A DNA stretch of 64,000 nt, taken from assembly GCF_028640845.1 (NCBI RefSeq), contig NC_080541.1, positions 7,718,935 through 7,782,934 on the forward strand. Reading direction: 5' to 3'. Below the pieces are notes generated by a model. The model had not been told where the DNA came from and did not search any database. It was given only the letters and a program-made list of their open reading frames with translations. Made by a program: the position numbers and the translations under genes. This stretch comes from Ahaetulla prasina. Taxonomy: Eukaryota > Chordata > Lepidosauria > Squamata > Colubridae. This document shows, in pieces, positions 42,345-53,497 of the stretch (positions are counted from its first letter, which is position 1; each line of letters begins with the position of its first letter).

Positions 42345-42718
42345 GTATTTTTCAGAGTATAGATGCATCTGCCTTTTTTGGGTAGGAAAATTAAAAAAAA
42401 AAAAATTGCTTCTGCCTCCCAACAATTTGCCTCCGTGCAGCAAATGGGACGCGTGGCAATAGGCAATTGCAATCCCTGCAGCCTGAAACAGCTGATGGTT
42501 GGGAGGCCGATCCAACCGACAATCAGCTGCTTGTGCTAATCAGGCTGTGCTGAAGCTAAATCTGAAACAGGCTGTTTGCTGCAAAGAGGCAAATTACCGG
42601 GAGGCAGAGGCCAAAGGGCAGGGGTGGGCGGGGCTACATTCGGTGTATAAGACACGCCCAAATTTTCACCCTCTTTTAGTGGGGAAAAAGTGCGTCTTAT
42701 ACTCTGAAAAATATGGTA
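42345..42718. mobile_element. Family I inverted-repeat element
   Basis: CCGTATTTTTCAGAGTATAG at the left and TATACTCTGAAAAATATGG at the right form terminal inverted repeats of about 27 bp. The 374-bp body is non-coding. Superfamily not assigned. Confidence 0.8.
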
Positions 42719-42789
42719 AATTGCTTTTTCCCGTGAATTCTCCCGCGCAACATGGCCAAAATAAGTGAGACACACTTGTGATTTTTTTT

Positions 42790-43010
42790 CCTTCTGGTAA
42801 CACGTCTGGTGTTATGCGCTCCAGTACTAGCCTGTTAGTCACCTTTGCTGTCCAAGGAATACGCAGGAGCCTTAATTATCAGGGAACAGAAATTGTCTCA
42901 ATGTTTTTTTTTCCCATGTTGATGCGAACCATATCGACAAAAGTCATCACTATCAGCATTCAAGGTATTTATAGCTGTTGTAAGTACTCAGGAGTTTGTT
43001 GGCAGCTGAT
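42790..43010 (-). mobile_element. Old RTE/BovB-like fragment
   Basis: CCTTTGCTGTCCAAGGAATA then CGCAGGAGCCTT parallels TTGCAGTCCAAGGGACTCAC in the BovB at 2335-2830. Low identity. Confidence 0.4.
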
Positions 43011-43071
43011 GCAGAGGGAGGGTTAGATGGGTTTTTCATCTCAGTGGTGAAAGGGGATAATGTGAGTTGCC

Positions 43072-43336
43072 TTTTTATTTATTTATTTATTTACATTTAT
43101 ATCCCGCCCTTCTCCGAAGACTCAGGGCGGCTTACAGTGTATAAGGCAATAGTCTCATTCTATTTGTATATTTACAAAGTCAACTTATTGCCCCCCCCAA
43201 CAATCTGGGTCCTCATTTTACCTACCTTATAAAGGATGGAAGGCTGAGTCAACCTTGGGCCGGGCTCGAACCTGCAGTAATTGCAGGCAGCTGTGTTTTA
43301 ATAACAGGCTTCTTACCAGCCTGAGCTACCACGGCC
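43072..43336 (-). mobile_element. Full-length tRNA-derived SINE
   Basis: Minus-strand head AGGCCGTGGTAGCTCAGGCT, box B CAGGTTCGAGCCC, body, and L2-like tail with an ATTTATTT run at 43072-43098. Confidence 0.92.
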
Positions 43337-43448
43337 TGCTGGGTATTGTATTGTCCTCTCGTAATAAGTACACTAAAAGAGGTAATAAAAGGTTACCTCT
43401 AATCTATTTATAGCTTTTTTTCTCCCTCAGATATATCAAGCAGGTTAT

Positions 43449-43796
43449 GTACAGATCGTCCTCGACTTACAACATTTCATTTAGTGACCGTTTGAAATTA
43501 CAGTGGCATTGAAAAAAAGTGACTTACAACTGTTTCTCACACTTACGACACAGCATCCCCGTGGTCTCGTGATCAGAATTCAGACGCTTGGCACCTGATT
43601 CAGATCTACGACGGTTGCAGTGTTCTGACAAACAGATGGGGAAGCCAGAGTCACGTAACAACTGTGTTGCTAACTTAACAACTGCAGTGATTCACATAAC
43701 AACTGTGGCAAGGAAGGTCGTGAAACGGGACAAAATTCACTTGACAAATGTCTCGCTTAGCAGCCTACATTGAGGTCGCAAGTCGAGGACTTCCTA
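43449..43796. mobile_element. Family A element
   Basis: ACAGATCGTCCTCGACTTAC to GGTCGCAAGTCGAGGACTTCC, 348 bp. The left terminus has drifted. TA precedes it. Confidence 0.85.
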
Positions 43797-43911
43797 TTTA
43801 TAACTAGTCCATAGTTTCAAAATTAACCTCTGGTTTTGATTTTTTTTTTAATTTTGGGAGCTATCTCTGTGAGTGTTTGTGAGTCTATCTTTCTGTTTGC
43901 CTATCATCTCG

Positions 43912-43912
<1 letters not shown>

Positions 43913-43948
<36 letters not shown>

Positions 43949-43977
43949 CCATCCATTCATCCATCCATCCTCAATAC
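43913..43977. repeat. (TC)n then (CATC)n microsatellite
   Basis: About thirteen TC units followed by CCATCCATTCATCCATCCAT. Confidence 0.93.
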
Positions 43978-44148
43978 ATTTGCAGCATGTGTAGCCTAAC
44001 ATAATTTATCTGCATAAAATTGTTCACATTCTGTTTTAAAACCACTAACAGCTGCAGCCGTAGGGTTTTCATTTGGATGACAAATATTTTTTCCTCTCTC
44101 CCGCTCTCTCTTTGAGAGATTAATGATTCTTTCCTGATAAATGATTTT

Positions 44149-44491
44149 GCTGTTGCTGTTAGTTGCTTGAAGTCGCGTCTGACCATCGCGACCCCATGGA
44201 CAACATTCCTCCAGGCCTTCCTATCCTCCACCATCCTCCGGAGTCCATTTAAGCTCACCGCCGACTGCTTCAGTGACTCCATCCAGCCACCTCGATCTCT
44301 GTCGTCCCCTTCTTCTTTGGCCCTCCATCGTTCCCAGCATTAGGCTCTTCTCCAAGGAGTCCTTCCTTCTCATTAGGTGGCCAAAGTATTTGAGTTTCAT
44401 CTTCAGGATCTGGCCTTCTAAAGAGCAGTCAGGGTTGATCTCCTCTAGGACTGACCGGTTGGATCGCCTTTCAGCCTTTCTTATGGTCCAA
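44149..44491 (-). mobile_element. RTE-BovB 3' end with target duplication
   Basis: Minus strand encodes the BovB C-terminus with frame breaks (the NVVHGVAM segment near 44200). Compared with 2335-2830 it lacks about 75 bp after GGATCGCCTT (44470). CTGATAAATGATTTT (44134-44148) and CTGATTAATGATTTT (44492-44506) are 14/15 identical, marking a target duplication. Confidence 0.9.
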
Positions 44492-44506
44492 CTGATTAAT
44501 GATTTT

Positions 44507-44930
44507 AATAAAAGCTTTATCAGATTTGGTGACCTTTACACGGTGAAATACATTGGTAATTTTTATCTCAGAATAATGCCTATCTTGATTTTCCCTAGAA
44601 AAAAGTGGACTTGTTCGTCTGCATTATCTTCCACTCACACTTTCTTTATGAAGTTTATCAAACTATAACTCTTTTTCGCTCGTCTCTGCTCTTTTTAAAT
44701 CTTGTTTTATTTCAAGTGGAACCGAAAAAAGAATGCATTTATTTGCTTAATGTTTGGTAATTAAATAATAGAAAAAGCTCCCCAATCGTACATGTCCTAA
44801 ACAACACTTTTTTATTATTTGTGCTATCCATCTGTTTTCGCATATCACATATGTTCTTTGCAAAATGTTCGGTGGCTCATTTCTTTTTCAGCATAAGGCA
44901 GTTTGCTTGCTCCTCTGAATGGAGATACCA
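44507..44930. other. AT-rich unique sequence
   Basis: No gene or recognised repeat. Confidence 0.45.
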
Positions 44931-45165
44931 CGGCACAGGGCGGATAAAAATGGATGATTTTTAAAAATAAATTAAAAAGAATCGGATTTTTTAAAATTTA
45001 AATCAGATTTTTTTTGATTTGAATTGGATTTTTTTTTAATCAAATTTATTTTAATGAAATGCTTTGGGAGTAAAAATCTATCTAAAGACAGTTTTCTATA
45101 TAAGATACATTAATAGTTTATTCAGCACGAAATGGAGCTTAGCTCTGTAGCATGAGGCTGTATAA

Positions 45166-46158
45166 CAGTGATGGGTCTCATTCGAGACAATGACGAATCC
45201 ACATATAGACAAGAGGTCGAACGACTAGCCTTGTGGTGCAACCAAAACAATCTGGAACTGAACACACTCAAAACCGTAGAAATGGTGGTCGACTTTAGGA
45301 GAAACCCTTCCATACTTCCACCTCTCACAATACTAGACAACACAGTATCAACAGTAGAAACCTTCAAATTTCTAGGTTCTATCATATCGCAAGATCTAAA
45401 ATGGACAGCCAACATCAAAAACATCATTAAAAAAGGACAGCAAAGAATGTTCTTTCTGCGCCAACTCAGTAAGCTCAAACTGCCCAAGGAGCTGCTGATC
45501 CAATTCTACAGAGGAATTATTGAGTCTGTCATTTGCACCTCTATAACTGTCTGGTTCGGTTCTCAACCCAACAAGAAAAACACAGATTTCAGAGGATAAT
45601 TAGAACTGCAGAAAAAATAATTGCTACCAACCTGCCTTCCATTGAGGACCTGTATACTGCACGAATCAAGAAGAGGGCCGTGAAAATATTTACAGACCCC
45701 TCGCATCCTGGACATAAACTGTTTCAACTCCTACCCTCAAAACGACGCTATAGAGCACTGCACACCAGAACAACTAGACACAAGAACAGTTTTTTCCCGA
45801 AGGCCATCACTCTGCTAAACAAATAATTCCATCAACACTGTCAAACTATGTACTGAATCTGCACTACTATTAATCTTCTCATAGTTCCCATCACCAATCT
45901 CTTTCCACTTATGACTGTATGACTATAACTTGTTGCTGGCAATCCTTATGATTTATATTGATATATTGACCATCAATTGTGTTGTAAATGTTGTACCTTG
46001 ATGAACGTATCTTTTCTTTTATGTACACTGAGAGCATATGCACCAAGACAAATTCCTTGTGTGTCCAATCACACTTGGCCAATAAAATTCTATTCTATTC
46101 TATTCTATTCTATTCTATTCTATTCTATTCTATTCTATTCTATTCTATTCTATTCTAT
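45166..46158 (+). pseudogene. LINE-Y, 5'-truncated, longest plus-strand copy
   Basis: Starts just after the YADD/FADD motif region (GGTCTCATTCGAGACAATGA = GLIRDND). The frame 45168-45599 carries EVERLALWCNQNNLELNTLK, FKFLGSIISQDLKW and the KELLIQFYRG segment. A 2-bp loss near 45563 shifts the frame, and 45570-45826 completes DPSHPGHKLF to NSFFPKAITLLNK. The 3' UTR ends GCCAATAAAATTC, followed by (TATTC)n. Confidence 0.85.
46087..46157. repeat. (TTCTA)n microsatellite at LINE-Y tail
   Basis: About fourteen TTCTA units directly follow the LINE-Y 3' UTR. Confidence 0.95.
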
Positions 46159-46491
46159 ATTCTGCAATATTGGGGACTATGTGGGTGAGTCAACAGCGGG
46201 TCAGAGGAGGAGCTGCTGCAGGACAGAGATGACAGCTGCTCTTTAAAAATTATGATTTAAATCGAGTTGATTTAAATCAAATCCACCCTGCCACAGCATT
46301 ATCGAAGCATTTATAAACACATTCTGGATTAAATTTTGGAATCACTAAATTGTGTTCTCTCTCTATTTTGCATGATAATTGTATGCCCTTTACTGACCGT
46401 CTTTTGACTTCCTCCTCTATTATTAGAAAAGCCATATTTGGCTTCTTGGCTCCCTCCGATTTACTCAACGTTTCCCATGTTTTCCAAAGTA

Positions 46492-46872
46492 CAGGTAGTC
46501 CTCGACTTAGAACAGTTCATTTAGTGACCGTTCAAAGTTACAATGGTGCTGAAAAATGTGACTTATGACCGTTTTTCACAGTTACGACCTTTGCAGCTTC
46601 CCCATGATCGTGTGGTCAAAATTCAGAGGCTGGCCAACTGGTTCATATTTATGACCGTTGCTGGATCCCAAGGTCATGTGATCACTTTTTACGACCTTCT
46701 GACAAGCAAAGTCAATGGGGGAGCCAGATTCACTCAGCAACCGGGGTTACTAACTGGTCAACTGCAGTGATTCACTTAAGAACTGTGGCAAGAAAGGTTG
46801 TAAAATGGGGCAAAACTCACCTAACAAGAGAAATTTGGGGCTCAATCATGGTCGTAAGTCGAGGACTACCTG
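46492..46872. mobile_element. Family A element, complete, TA-flanked
   Basis: CAGGTAGTCCTCGACTTAGA to GTCGAGGACTACCTG, 381 bp. TA immediately flanks both ends, as at 51096-51457, which suggests a TA target as in Tc1/mariner-type transposition. Confidence 0.92.
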
Positions 46873-47050
46873 TATTAAAGGGATTGTTTGATTCCAGTTG
46901 GTTGGAAAGGTTTAATATATAAACCTGCCAATCATTGTACCACTGTTTCCAGTTCATTTCTTGAGCGAGTCAAAATGGAGCTTTACAGTCTCCCATTCCC
47001 ACTTTGCAAAATATTATTCTCAATCAAATCTCCCCCCACTCTTTTAAGTG

Positions 47051-47052
<2 letters not shown>

Positions 47053-47114
<62 letters not shown>

Positions 47115-47150
47115 TTAATTTTTATACCGCCCTTCTCCCGAAGGACTCAT
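47053..47150 (-). mobile_element. L2 3' tail with (AAT)n
   Basis: About twenty AAT units followed by TTTATACCGCCCTTCTCCCG and AAGGACTCA; cut after about 40 bp of element. Confidence 0.85.
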
Positions 47151-47186
47151 ATTTCAATGGCTTTGCAAAGGCCCACACATCTGCAT

Positions 47187-47700
47187 CAGGGGTGAGATCT
47201 AACAATTTTCCCTACCGGTTCTGTGGGCGTGGCTTAATTGGTGGGTGTGGCTTGGTGGTCAGGTGACTGAATGGGCATGGTCAATAATAATAATAAATAA
47301 TAAAAATTAAGTATACAAAACTTGGGAGGCACCGGTCTATCTTCTTTAAAAATAGAGGCCCCGGTCTACCAATTGCCTTTTACTGAGAGGCACCGGTCTA
47401 CCAAGTGCCTTTTTTTGCAGGGCAAAAAAACCTACCGTCTTTAAAAATAGAGGCACCGGTCTACTAGCTGCCTACAGCGCTGATCAGCTGTAGTGCGGCC
47501 CTTTGAAGTGCCGTGGCAGTCATTTAATGCTGTTTGCAGCTATATCATCACCGAGCGCTTCAGGGACAGAGAAGAGGAACAGCAAAGCGTGGGCAGTGCA
47601 GGGGGGGGGCAGGGATTTTTGCTACCGGTTCTCCGAACTACCTGCTCCCATCACTACTGGATCGCGCAATCTGGTCCAAACCGGGAGCATTTCACTCCTG
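47187..47700. mobile_element. Family K element (hAT-like)
   Basis: CAGGGGTGAGATCTAACAAT to GGGAGCATTTCACTCCTG. Flanks ATCTGCAT (47179-47186) and ATCTGCGT (47701-47708) match at 7 of 8. Inside, the block AGGCACCGGTCTAC recurs at irregular spacing (near 47330, 47393 and 47451, and as GGCCCCGGTCTAC near 47360), a weak internal repeat. Confidence 0.82.
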
Positions 47701-47879
47701 ATCTGCGTAGTTAAGCTTACCAACCGGTAAACTTACCAACAGGTAAAATTGAGGAAGATGTATATTATATTTTGCTTTAGTTGTTTTGTGTGCTGTAGTG
47801 ATGTCATGTGGTGGTACTAGTCTGTTGTTTGTTTCTGAGAGGTTTTGATGTATGTAACCAAGAAGTAAACTCCACTTGC

Positions 47880-47960
47880 ACACTCCATTTCCACTGATGA
47901 CGTAATGAGATGTCTTCAGGCAAACAATCAAGCTCAGAGGCTATCAAGGACTTCATGAAA
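47880..47960 (-). repeat. Dispersed repeat R fragment
   Basis: ACGTAATGAGATGTCTTCAG and CAATCAAGCTCAGAGGC; see 36090-36160. Confidence 0.45.
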
Positions 47961-48268
47961 ATTCCGGTGGTTACAAAGCTCTTGACCAAATTAAATTACA
48001 GAGGATGCATGGTTTTATTGTTGGTTCATTAAATTTTTGAATCACTTTAAATGACTTGACAGACAATTACTCAAGTTAATTTCTTGTACAGTGAAGGCTC
48101 AGCCCCCGATACAAATTGAGTTTAGTTTAAAGTTAAGTAACTATAAGGTTGAAGGCCTTAAAGTAATAAAATTGAGGAAGGAACACATTTTTTCCATATA
48201 TCACCATTGTAGTACTTTCACCTACAGTATTTTACACTTATTTAAATAATCTGAAGTAATAATAATAA

Positions 48269-48912
48269 TAATATCAGAGTTAGAAGGGACCTTGGAGGTC
48301 TTGTAGTCCAACCCCCTGCCCAAGGAGGAAACCCTACACCATTTCAGACAAATGGCTATCCAACATTTTCTTAAACATTTCCAGTGTTGGAGCAGCCACA
48401 ACTTCTGCAGGCAAGTTGTTCCACTTATTGATTGTTCTAACTGTCAGGAAATTTCTCCTTAATTCTAAGTTGCTTCTCTCCTTGATCAGTTTCCACCTAT
48501 TGCTTCTTGGAGGTGCTTTGGAGAATAGTTTGACTCCCTCTTCTTTGTGGCAACCTCTGAGATATTGGAACACTGCTCTCATGTCTCCCCTAGTCCTTCT
48601 TTTCATTAAACTAGACATACCCAGTTCCTGCAACCATTCTTCATATGTTTTAGCCTCCAGTCCCCTAATCATCTTTGTTGCTCTTCTCTGCACTCTTTCT
48701 AGAGTCTCAACATCCTTTTTACATCGTGGCGACCAAAACTGAATGCAATATTCCAAGTGTGGCCTTACCAAGGCATTATAAAGTGGTATTAACACTTCAC
48801 GTGATCTTGATTCTATTCCTCTGTTTATGCAGCCCAGAACTGTGTTGGCTTTTTTGGCAGCTGCTGCACACGGCTGGCTCATATCTAAATGGTTGTCCAC
48901 TAGGACTCCAAG
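48269..48912 (-). pseudogene. CR1 ORF2 3' end, long open frame
   Basis: About 188 codons open on the minus strand (48900-48334): [58 protein letters not shown] and [16 protein letters not shown]. These are the CR1 C-terminal motifs in order. 5'-truncated. A 15-bp loss relative to other copies (near 48508) is in frame. Confidence 0.93.
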
Positions 48913-48919
48913 AAGTGTT

Positions 48920-49766
48920 TTCTATGTCTACCTGTGTTCTTGATCCAGAGGTGGGGTATTCAAATCCAAATTCAGAGGAAAGTTTATTGGATCCGCCACT
49001 GCCTCTCAGCCTGGATTATATTTAAAATTAGTTCCCTGTTTGTTTGATTTTCTTTTTAATGTGGGGAATAGAAATTTAACGACTACATAAAATTTAATCA
49101 TAAAGCTTACTTTGTAAGAATGAATAACAAGTTTATAAAATATTGTCTCCTGAAAGATATCAGTTGAATTATTAAAGTGTTTTGCTAATCACTGTCAGTT
49201 GTAAATTAGATGTGCTAACTGTATACTTTGAAATTTCACCCAAATATAGAGATTAAATTGACAGCCTAATATTACTAAATTGCTGCATGTGTTTGGAATG
49301 AATAGACATATTATTTTCTGTGCACAAAAAAAAACCCAAGCAAATTTGTGGAGTTTCTTCGGGTTTTAAAAGGAAGAATAAAAATAAAACCTGCTTGCTA
49401 AATATATATTTGTGTATGAGTGACTACTGTACGCTGCTTAATCTTCTCTTTAAATTGAAAGAAGAAAAAGGGAATGCCCAAATTTTAATTTGTAGATTTT
49501 TTTCAGGATTTGTGGCTATTTTGTCCGTGCCAAGTAATAAGGGCATCTATGGGGCGGGAAGACACCGCTGACCAATCAAAACAGTGGTTCTTTCTACATT
49601 CATCCAATACACACAGAGCACCTTAAAAAGGGGGCAGGCCTTTAACGCCTGCCCTTTTAGATTTATTGACCTCCCTTTGCAAATGTCCCTGCTAAACAAA
49701 AATGGGGAATACATTAATTGTTGATTAATATGATCCATCTAAGGAAGGGTTGTGTAGAAATACAGT
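48920..49766. other. AT-rich unique sequence
   Basis: No gene or recognised repeat. A hairpin TTAACGCCTGCCCTTTT/AAAAAGGGGGCAGGCC lies at 49624-49660. Confidence 0.45.
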
Positions 49767-49869
49767 ACAGGTAGTCCTTTACTTATGACCACAATTGAGC
49801 TCAAAATTTATGTAGTTAAATGAGACATTTGTTGCCTAGATTTTGTCCGATTTTATGACCTTTCTTGCC

Positions 49870-50730
49870 AGCGTTGAATTTTTTTATTTATTTGCATTTA
49901 TATCCCGCCCTTCTCCGAAGACTCAGGGCGGCTTACACTATGTTAGCAATAGTCTTCATCCTATTTGTATATTATATACAAAGTCATAACATAACATAAC
50001 ATAACAACAGAGTTAGAAGGGACCTTGGAGGCCTTCTAGTCCAACCCCCTGCCCAGGCAGGAAACCCTACACCATCTCAGTCAGAAGGTTATCCAACATT
50101 TTCTTAAAAATTTCCAGTGTTGGAGCATTCACAATTTCTGCAGGCAAGTCGTTCCACTTATTAATTGTTCTAACTGTCAGGAAATTTCTCCTTAGTTCTA
50201 AGTTGCTTCTTTCTTTGATCAGTTTCCACCCATTGCTTCTTGTTCTACCCTCAGGTGCTTTGGAGAACAGCCCGACTCCCTCTTCTTTGTGGCAGCCCCT
50301 GAGATATTGGAACACTGCTATCATGTCTCCCCTAGTCCTTCTTTTCATTAAACTAGACATACCCAGTTCCTGCAACCGTTCTTCATATGTTTTAGCCTCC
50401 AGTCCCCTAATCATCTTTGTTGCTCTTCTCTGCACTCTTTCTAGAGTCTCAACATCTTTTTTACATCGTGGCGACCAAAACTGGATGCAATATTCCAAGT
50501 GTGGCCTTACCAAGGCATTATAAAGTGGTACTAACACTTCACGTGATCTTGTCAACTTGTCAATAAGTCAACTTATTGCCCCCAACAATCTGGGTCCCCA
50601 TTTTACCTACCTTATAAAGGATGGAAGGCTGAGTCAACCTTGGGCCTGGTGGGACTTGAACCTGCAGTAACTGCAGGCAGCTGCTGTTAATAACAGACTG
50701 CATTAGCAGTCTGAGCCACAGAGGCCCACT
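49870..50730 (-). mobile_element. tRNA-derived SINE split by CR1
   Basis: Tail half 49870-49985 (ATATCCCGCCCTTCTCCGAA to ATATACAAAGTCA) and head half about 50551-50730 (AACTTATTGCCCCCAACAAT to CTGAGCCACAGAGGCCC). Box B complement is GGGACTTGAACCTGC. Confidence 0.88.
49986..50550 (-). pseudogene. CR1 3' end nested in SINE
   Basis: (ATAAC)n tail at 49986-50003, then the standard CR1 terminus. The open minus-strand frame 50555-50067 (162 codons) has [20 protein letters not shown] and KMLDNLLTEMV at its end. Very similar to the CR1 at 55645-56166. Confidence 0.93.
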
Positions 50731-51095
50731 CTGTGAATCACTGTAGTTGATAAGTAAGTAACCCGGTTGTTAAGTTGTTAAATCTGATTTTCCCATTGAC
50801 TTTAGCTGTCAAAATGTGTATATATGTTTTATACGTATTTATATGTTAGGATGTAGGTCTATAGGTACATTTGTACGTATATAGCATATCAATATGTGTG
50901 TTGTGTACTGTATAGGTACACTTTTAAGAGCAGGCAACAGAATTTCATTTTTAATTTCATTTTCACTGTCCATTTGAGTTGATCAATTGTTTGAAGTGGC
51001 ACTAATTTCCTTGCCAAAAGATCAATCCTTAGGGACGCTGCCTGTTTCCTTGGGAAGCCATTGACACAAATTCTCTCCTATCACATGTCAAAATA

Positions 51096-51457
51096 CAGGT
51101 ATTCCATTCCAGTAAACATTTGTTAAGTCAGTTTTGCCCATTCTACGATCTTTCTTCCCACAGGTGTTAAGTAAGTCACTGCCGTTGATAAGTTAGTAAC
51201 CCGGTCGTTAAGTGAACCTGGCTTTTCCCATTGACTTTGCTTATCAAAAGATTACAAAAGGTGATCGCATGATCATGGGACACACCTCAATGGTCAAAAA
51301 TATGAATCCAGTTGCCAAGCATCTGAATTTTGATCGCATGATCATGGGGATGCTGCAAAGGTTGTACCTGTGAAAAATGGTCGTAAGTCACTTTTTTCAG
51401 TGCCTTTGTAACTTTGCACGGTCACTAAATGAACTGTTGTAAGTCAAGAACTACCTG
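51096..51457. mobile_element. Family A element, complete, TA-flanked
   Basis: CAGGTATTCCATTCCAGTAA to GTCAAGAACTACCTG, 362 bp, with TA on both sides (51094-51095 and 51458-51459). Confidence 0.9.
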
Positions 51458-51459
51458 TA

Positions 51460-53232
51460 TTCAAAGGATAAATTATTTTGGTAATTTGATTGTGGTATAC
51501 AATGGACTTTTGATAGGGGAGACATACAGTCCAACTGCTTTTGGCACTCGATGCGTTTTGACATGAAAATTTTGTCCCGGGTACTCAGCGTTGGTTCGGT
51601 ACTCAGTGCACAAGCTACAACTTGTCGGTGTCAGTTGCCTTGTGACTCACGACATTATTCTTCATGGGAGAATAATTTGTTCGGTACTCATCCATTTTGG
51701 TACTCATCGCACCTCCTTGGGACCCAGGAAGGATGACCATCTAGGTACCACTCTACATTGGAAGGATCAAAGACCCATCTTTTAGTAAAAGTGTTATGCC
51801 ATCCAAGAAATAATTTCCTCCAATTTATTTGAAAAAAACATTCTTTCAAGGAGAGGCAGCAGGATAAAACATATTTATCTTTTAGGATTCTGTAATTATT
51901 TTAATGCTAAGAATTTTCTAAAGTGGGCACTGAAGCTGAAGAAGTTAAGGATGTTTGGATTTTGCAAAGTTAACGATGGAAGGCTAAAAAAAAAAACATA
52001 TTGCACTTGGAAGTAATAGAAAAGAATATCTGGTGACTATTTCACACATACACACCCAAGTATTTTCGACATTTGAAATTGGTTGCCTATGGAAACCAGG
52101 TGAATTGTTAAATCCATGTCTAGTTTAATAGTCAACTGCTGTATTTTGCTCTCCTCTTCCTGCTTCAAAATGGATTAATGTTATTGCTGGTGAGGTTGTG
52201 ATAAGATTTTATTTTACACGGATTGCTGGGGATTATCATTTTTATTTTCATTAGGCTTTCTCTCTGCTATTTATTCTAAGGATCCCATCCCTTAAAATTT
52301 GCCTTTTTCCCAAAATGCTGTCAATGCCTCTCCACCCCCCACCCCCACCCCCCGGTAGTCTTATCATTATGAGTAACTTAAAAAACTTCCAGAGAAAAAA
52401 TAATAATTTAAGAGCTGCATTAATACTTCATTGCTTTGAAAGTGTAATCCTCAAAAAAAACCCTCTCTTCTGTTCTTTAGATACTTTTTGAATCTTCCGC
52501 TTGATTTGCATCTTTTCAGACTGTCGAAAAATAGGTAAATACACAGCTTAAAACTAGGGTTTGTTTGCAGTGGATTGTATGCAGAGAATTCTCAGAGGGC
52601 ATAATAATGCTTTTTCTCTCCATGTTATAAATATTCATTTATATAGACATTTTTATTCTGTTCTCCCTCCCCCACCTTCCAGGGATTTTGAGTAGACAGA
52701 TCAATAGGTGGATTGATCTGTGAGTGACAGGCATCTTCCTCAATCTCCGGTCGACTCCAGAGGCCTAGGAGTTTGAGGTTTTTGTGTAGTGTTTTAGCTG
52801 TTTCTAACACTGCACATTTCTGGATAGAGAGCTCCGATGTTGTTCCAGCAATCTGTTGGAGCTTCTTCACCAGCTTAAGTGGACTTGTTGGGACCGCTCT
52901 GTCCTTGATTTTCCACATCCTTTTTTTTTTTTTGTACCTTCTTCAGGCCCTTCTACTTCTCCAACTTCTCTCATTCCTTCTTGCAGCTGTGGCTGTCATT
53001 TGCCACCGCTATCTCTTTCTGCCCTCCATTGTCTTCTGGTTCTTGTGTACCTTTCTATCTGGATCTGGAAGTCCCCGCAGGATGTTAACTCTCCTTATTT
53101 TCCATGACCCTCTGTGGAATCTGTAAATTCCAGAATAAAATTGTATCTGTAAAAAACTGTAAATTACAAGACTAAAAACATTTCAGTTATGGTTAGGACA
53201 TATCTGAAGGACCGTCTCTTGCGGTCACATCC
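51460..53232. other. Long unique block, no gene supported
   Basis: About 1.8 kb without a repeat I recognise. C-rich CCACCCCCCACCCCC near 52333 and poly-T near 52921. Short frames only. The longest low-repeat stretch in the window. Confidence 0.4.
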
Positions 53233-53240
53233 ATCTGACC

Positions 53241-53494
53241 CAGGGGTGAAATGCTCCCGGTTCTGACTGTATCTTGCGATCCGGTATCGATCGTGGCTGG
53301 TGGTTCGGCGATCCGGTAGTGATCTCCGAACCACCGGCGACACCTGCTGCCTGGGTGTCATTACTTCCTGATTTTAACCAGGAAGTAACGTGTTTTTACA
53401 CGTAACAGAAGGTCTGTGTGTGTGTGTGACGCACACAAGTGAATGGTGTGTAGACTTCCAAGCCGGTAAGGAAGGTAAGTAGATTTCACCCGTA
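53241..53494. mobile_element. Family K-like element (hAT-like)
   Basis: CAGGGGTGAAATGCTCCCGG to GTAGATTTCACCCGTA. Flanks ATCTGACC (53233-53240) and ATCTGACA (53495-53502) match at 7 of 8. Contains GATCCGGTA twice and a (TG)n run. Confidence 0.75.
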
Positions 53495-53497
53495 ATC

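Larger units (their letters stand above)
44936..46290. mobile_element. Family J element (hAT-like) split by LINE-Y
   Basis: Left CAGGGCGGATAAAAATGG, right AATCAAATCCACCCTG. Flanks CCACGGCA (44928-44935) and CCACAGCA (46291-46298) match at 7 of 8. The arms are rich in GATTTAAATC-type sequence. The interior 45166-46158 is a LINE-Y insertion, so the element itself is about 360 bp. Confidence 0.82.
49768..50835. mobile_element. Family A element hosting a SINE that hosts a CR1
   Basis: Left part CAGGTAGTCCTTTACTTATG to TTTCTTGCCAGCGTTG (49768-49867). Right part begins about 50731 with GTGAATCACTGTAGTTGATA and CCCATTGACTTTAGCTGTC, and is truncated near 50830. Confidence 0.82.

Noticed and set aside
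51540..51780. Possible miniature element with repeated GGTACTCA motifs
   Set aside because: GGTACTCA-type words recur, but I could not define inverted termini or a flanking duplication.
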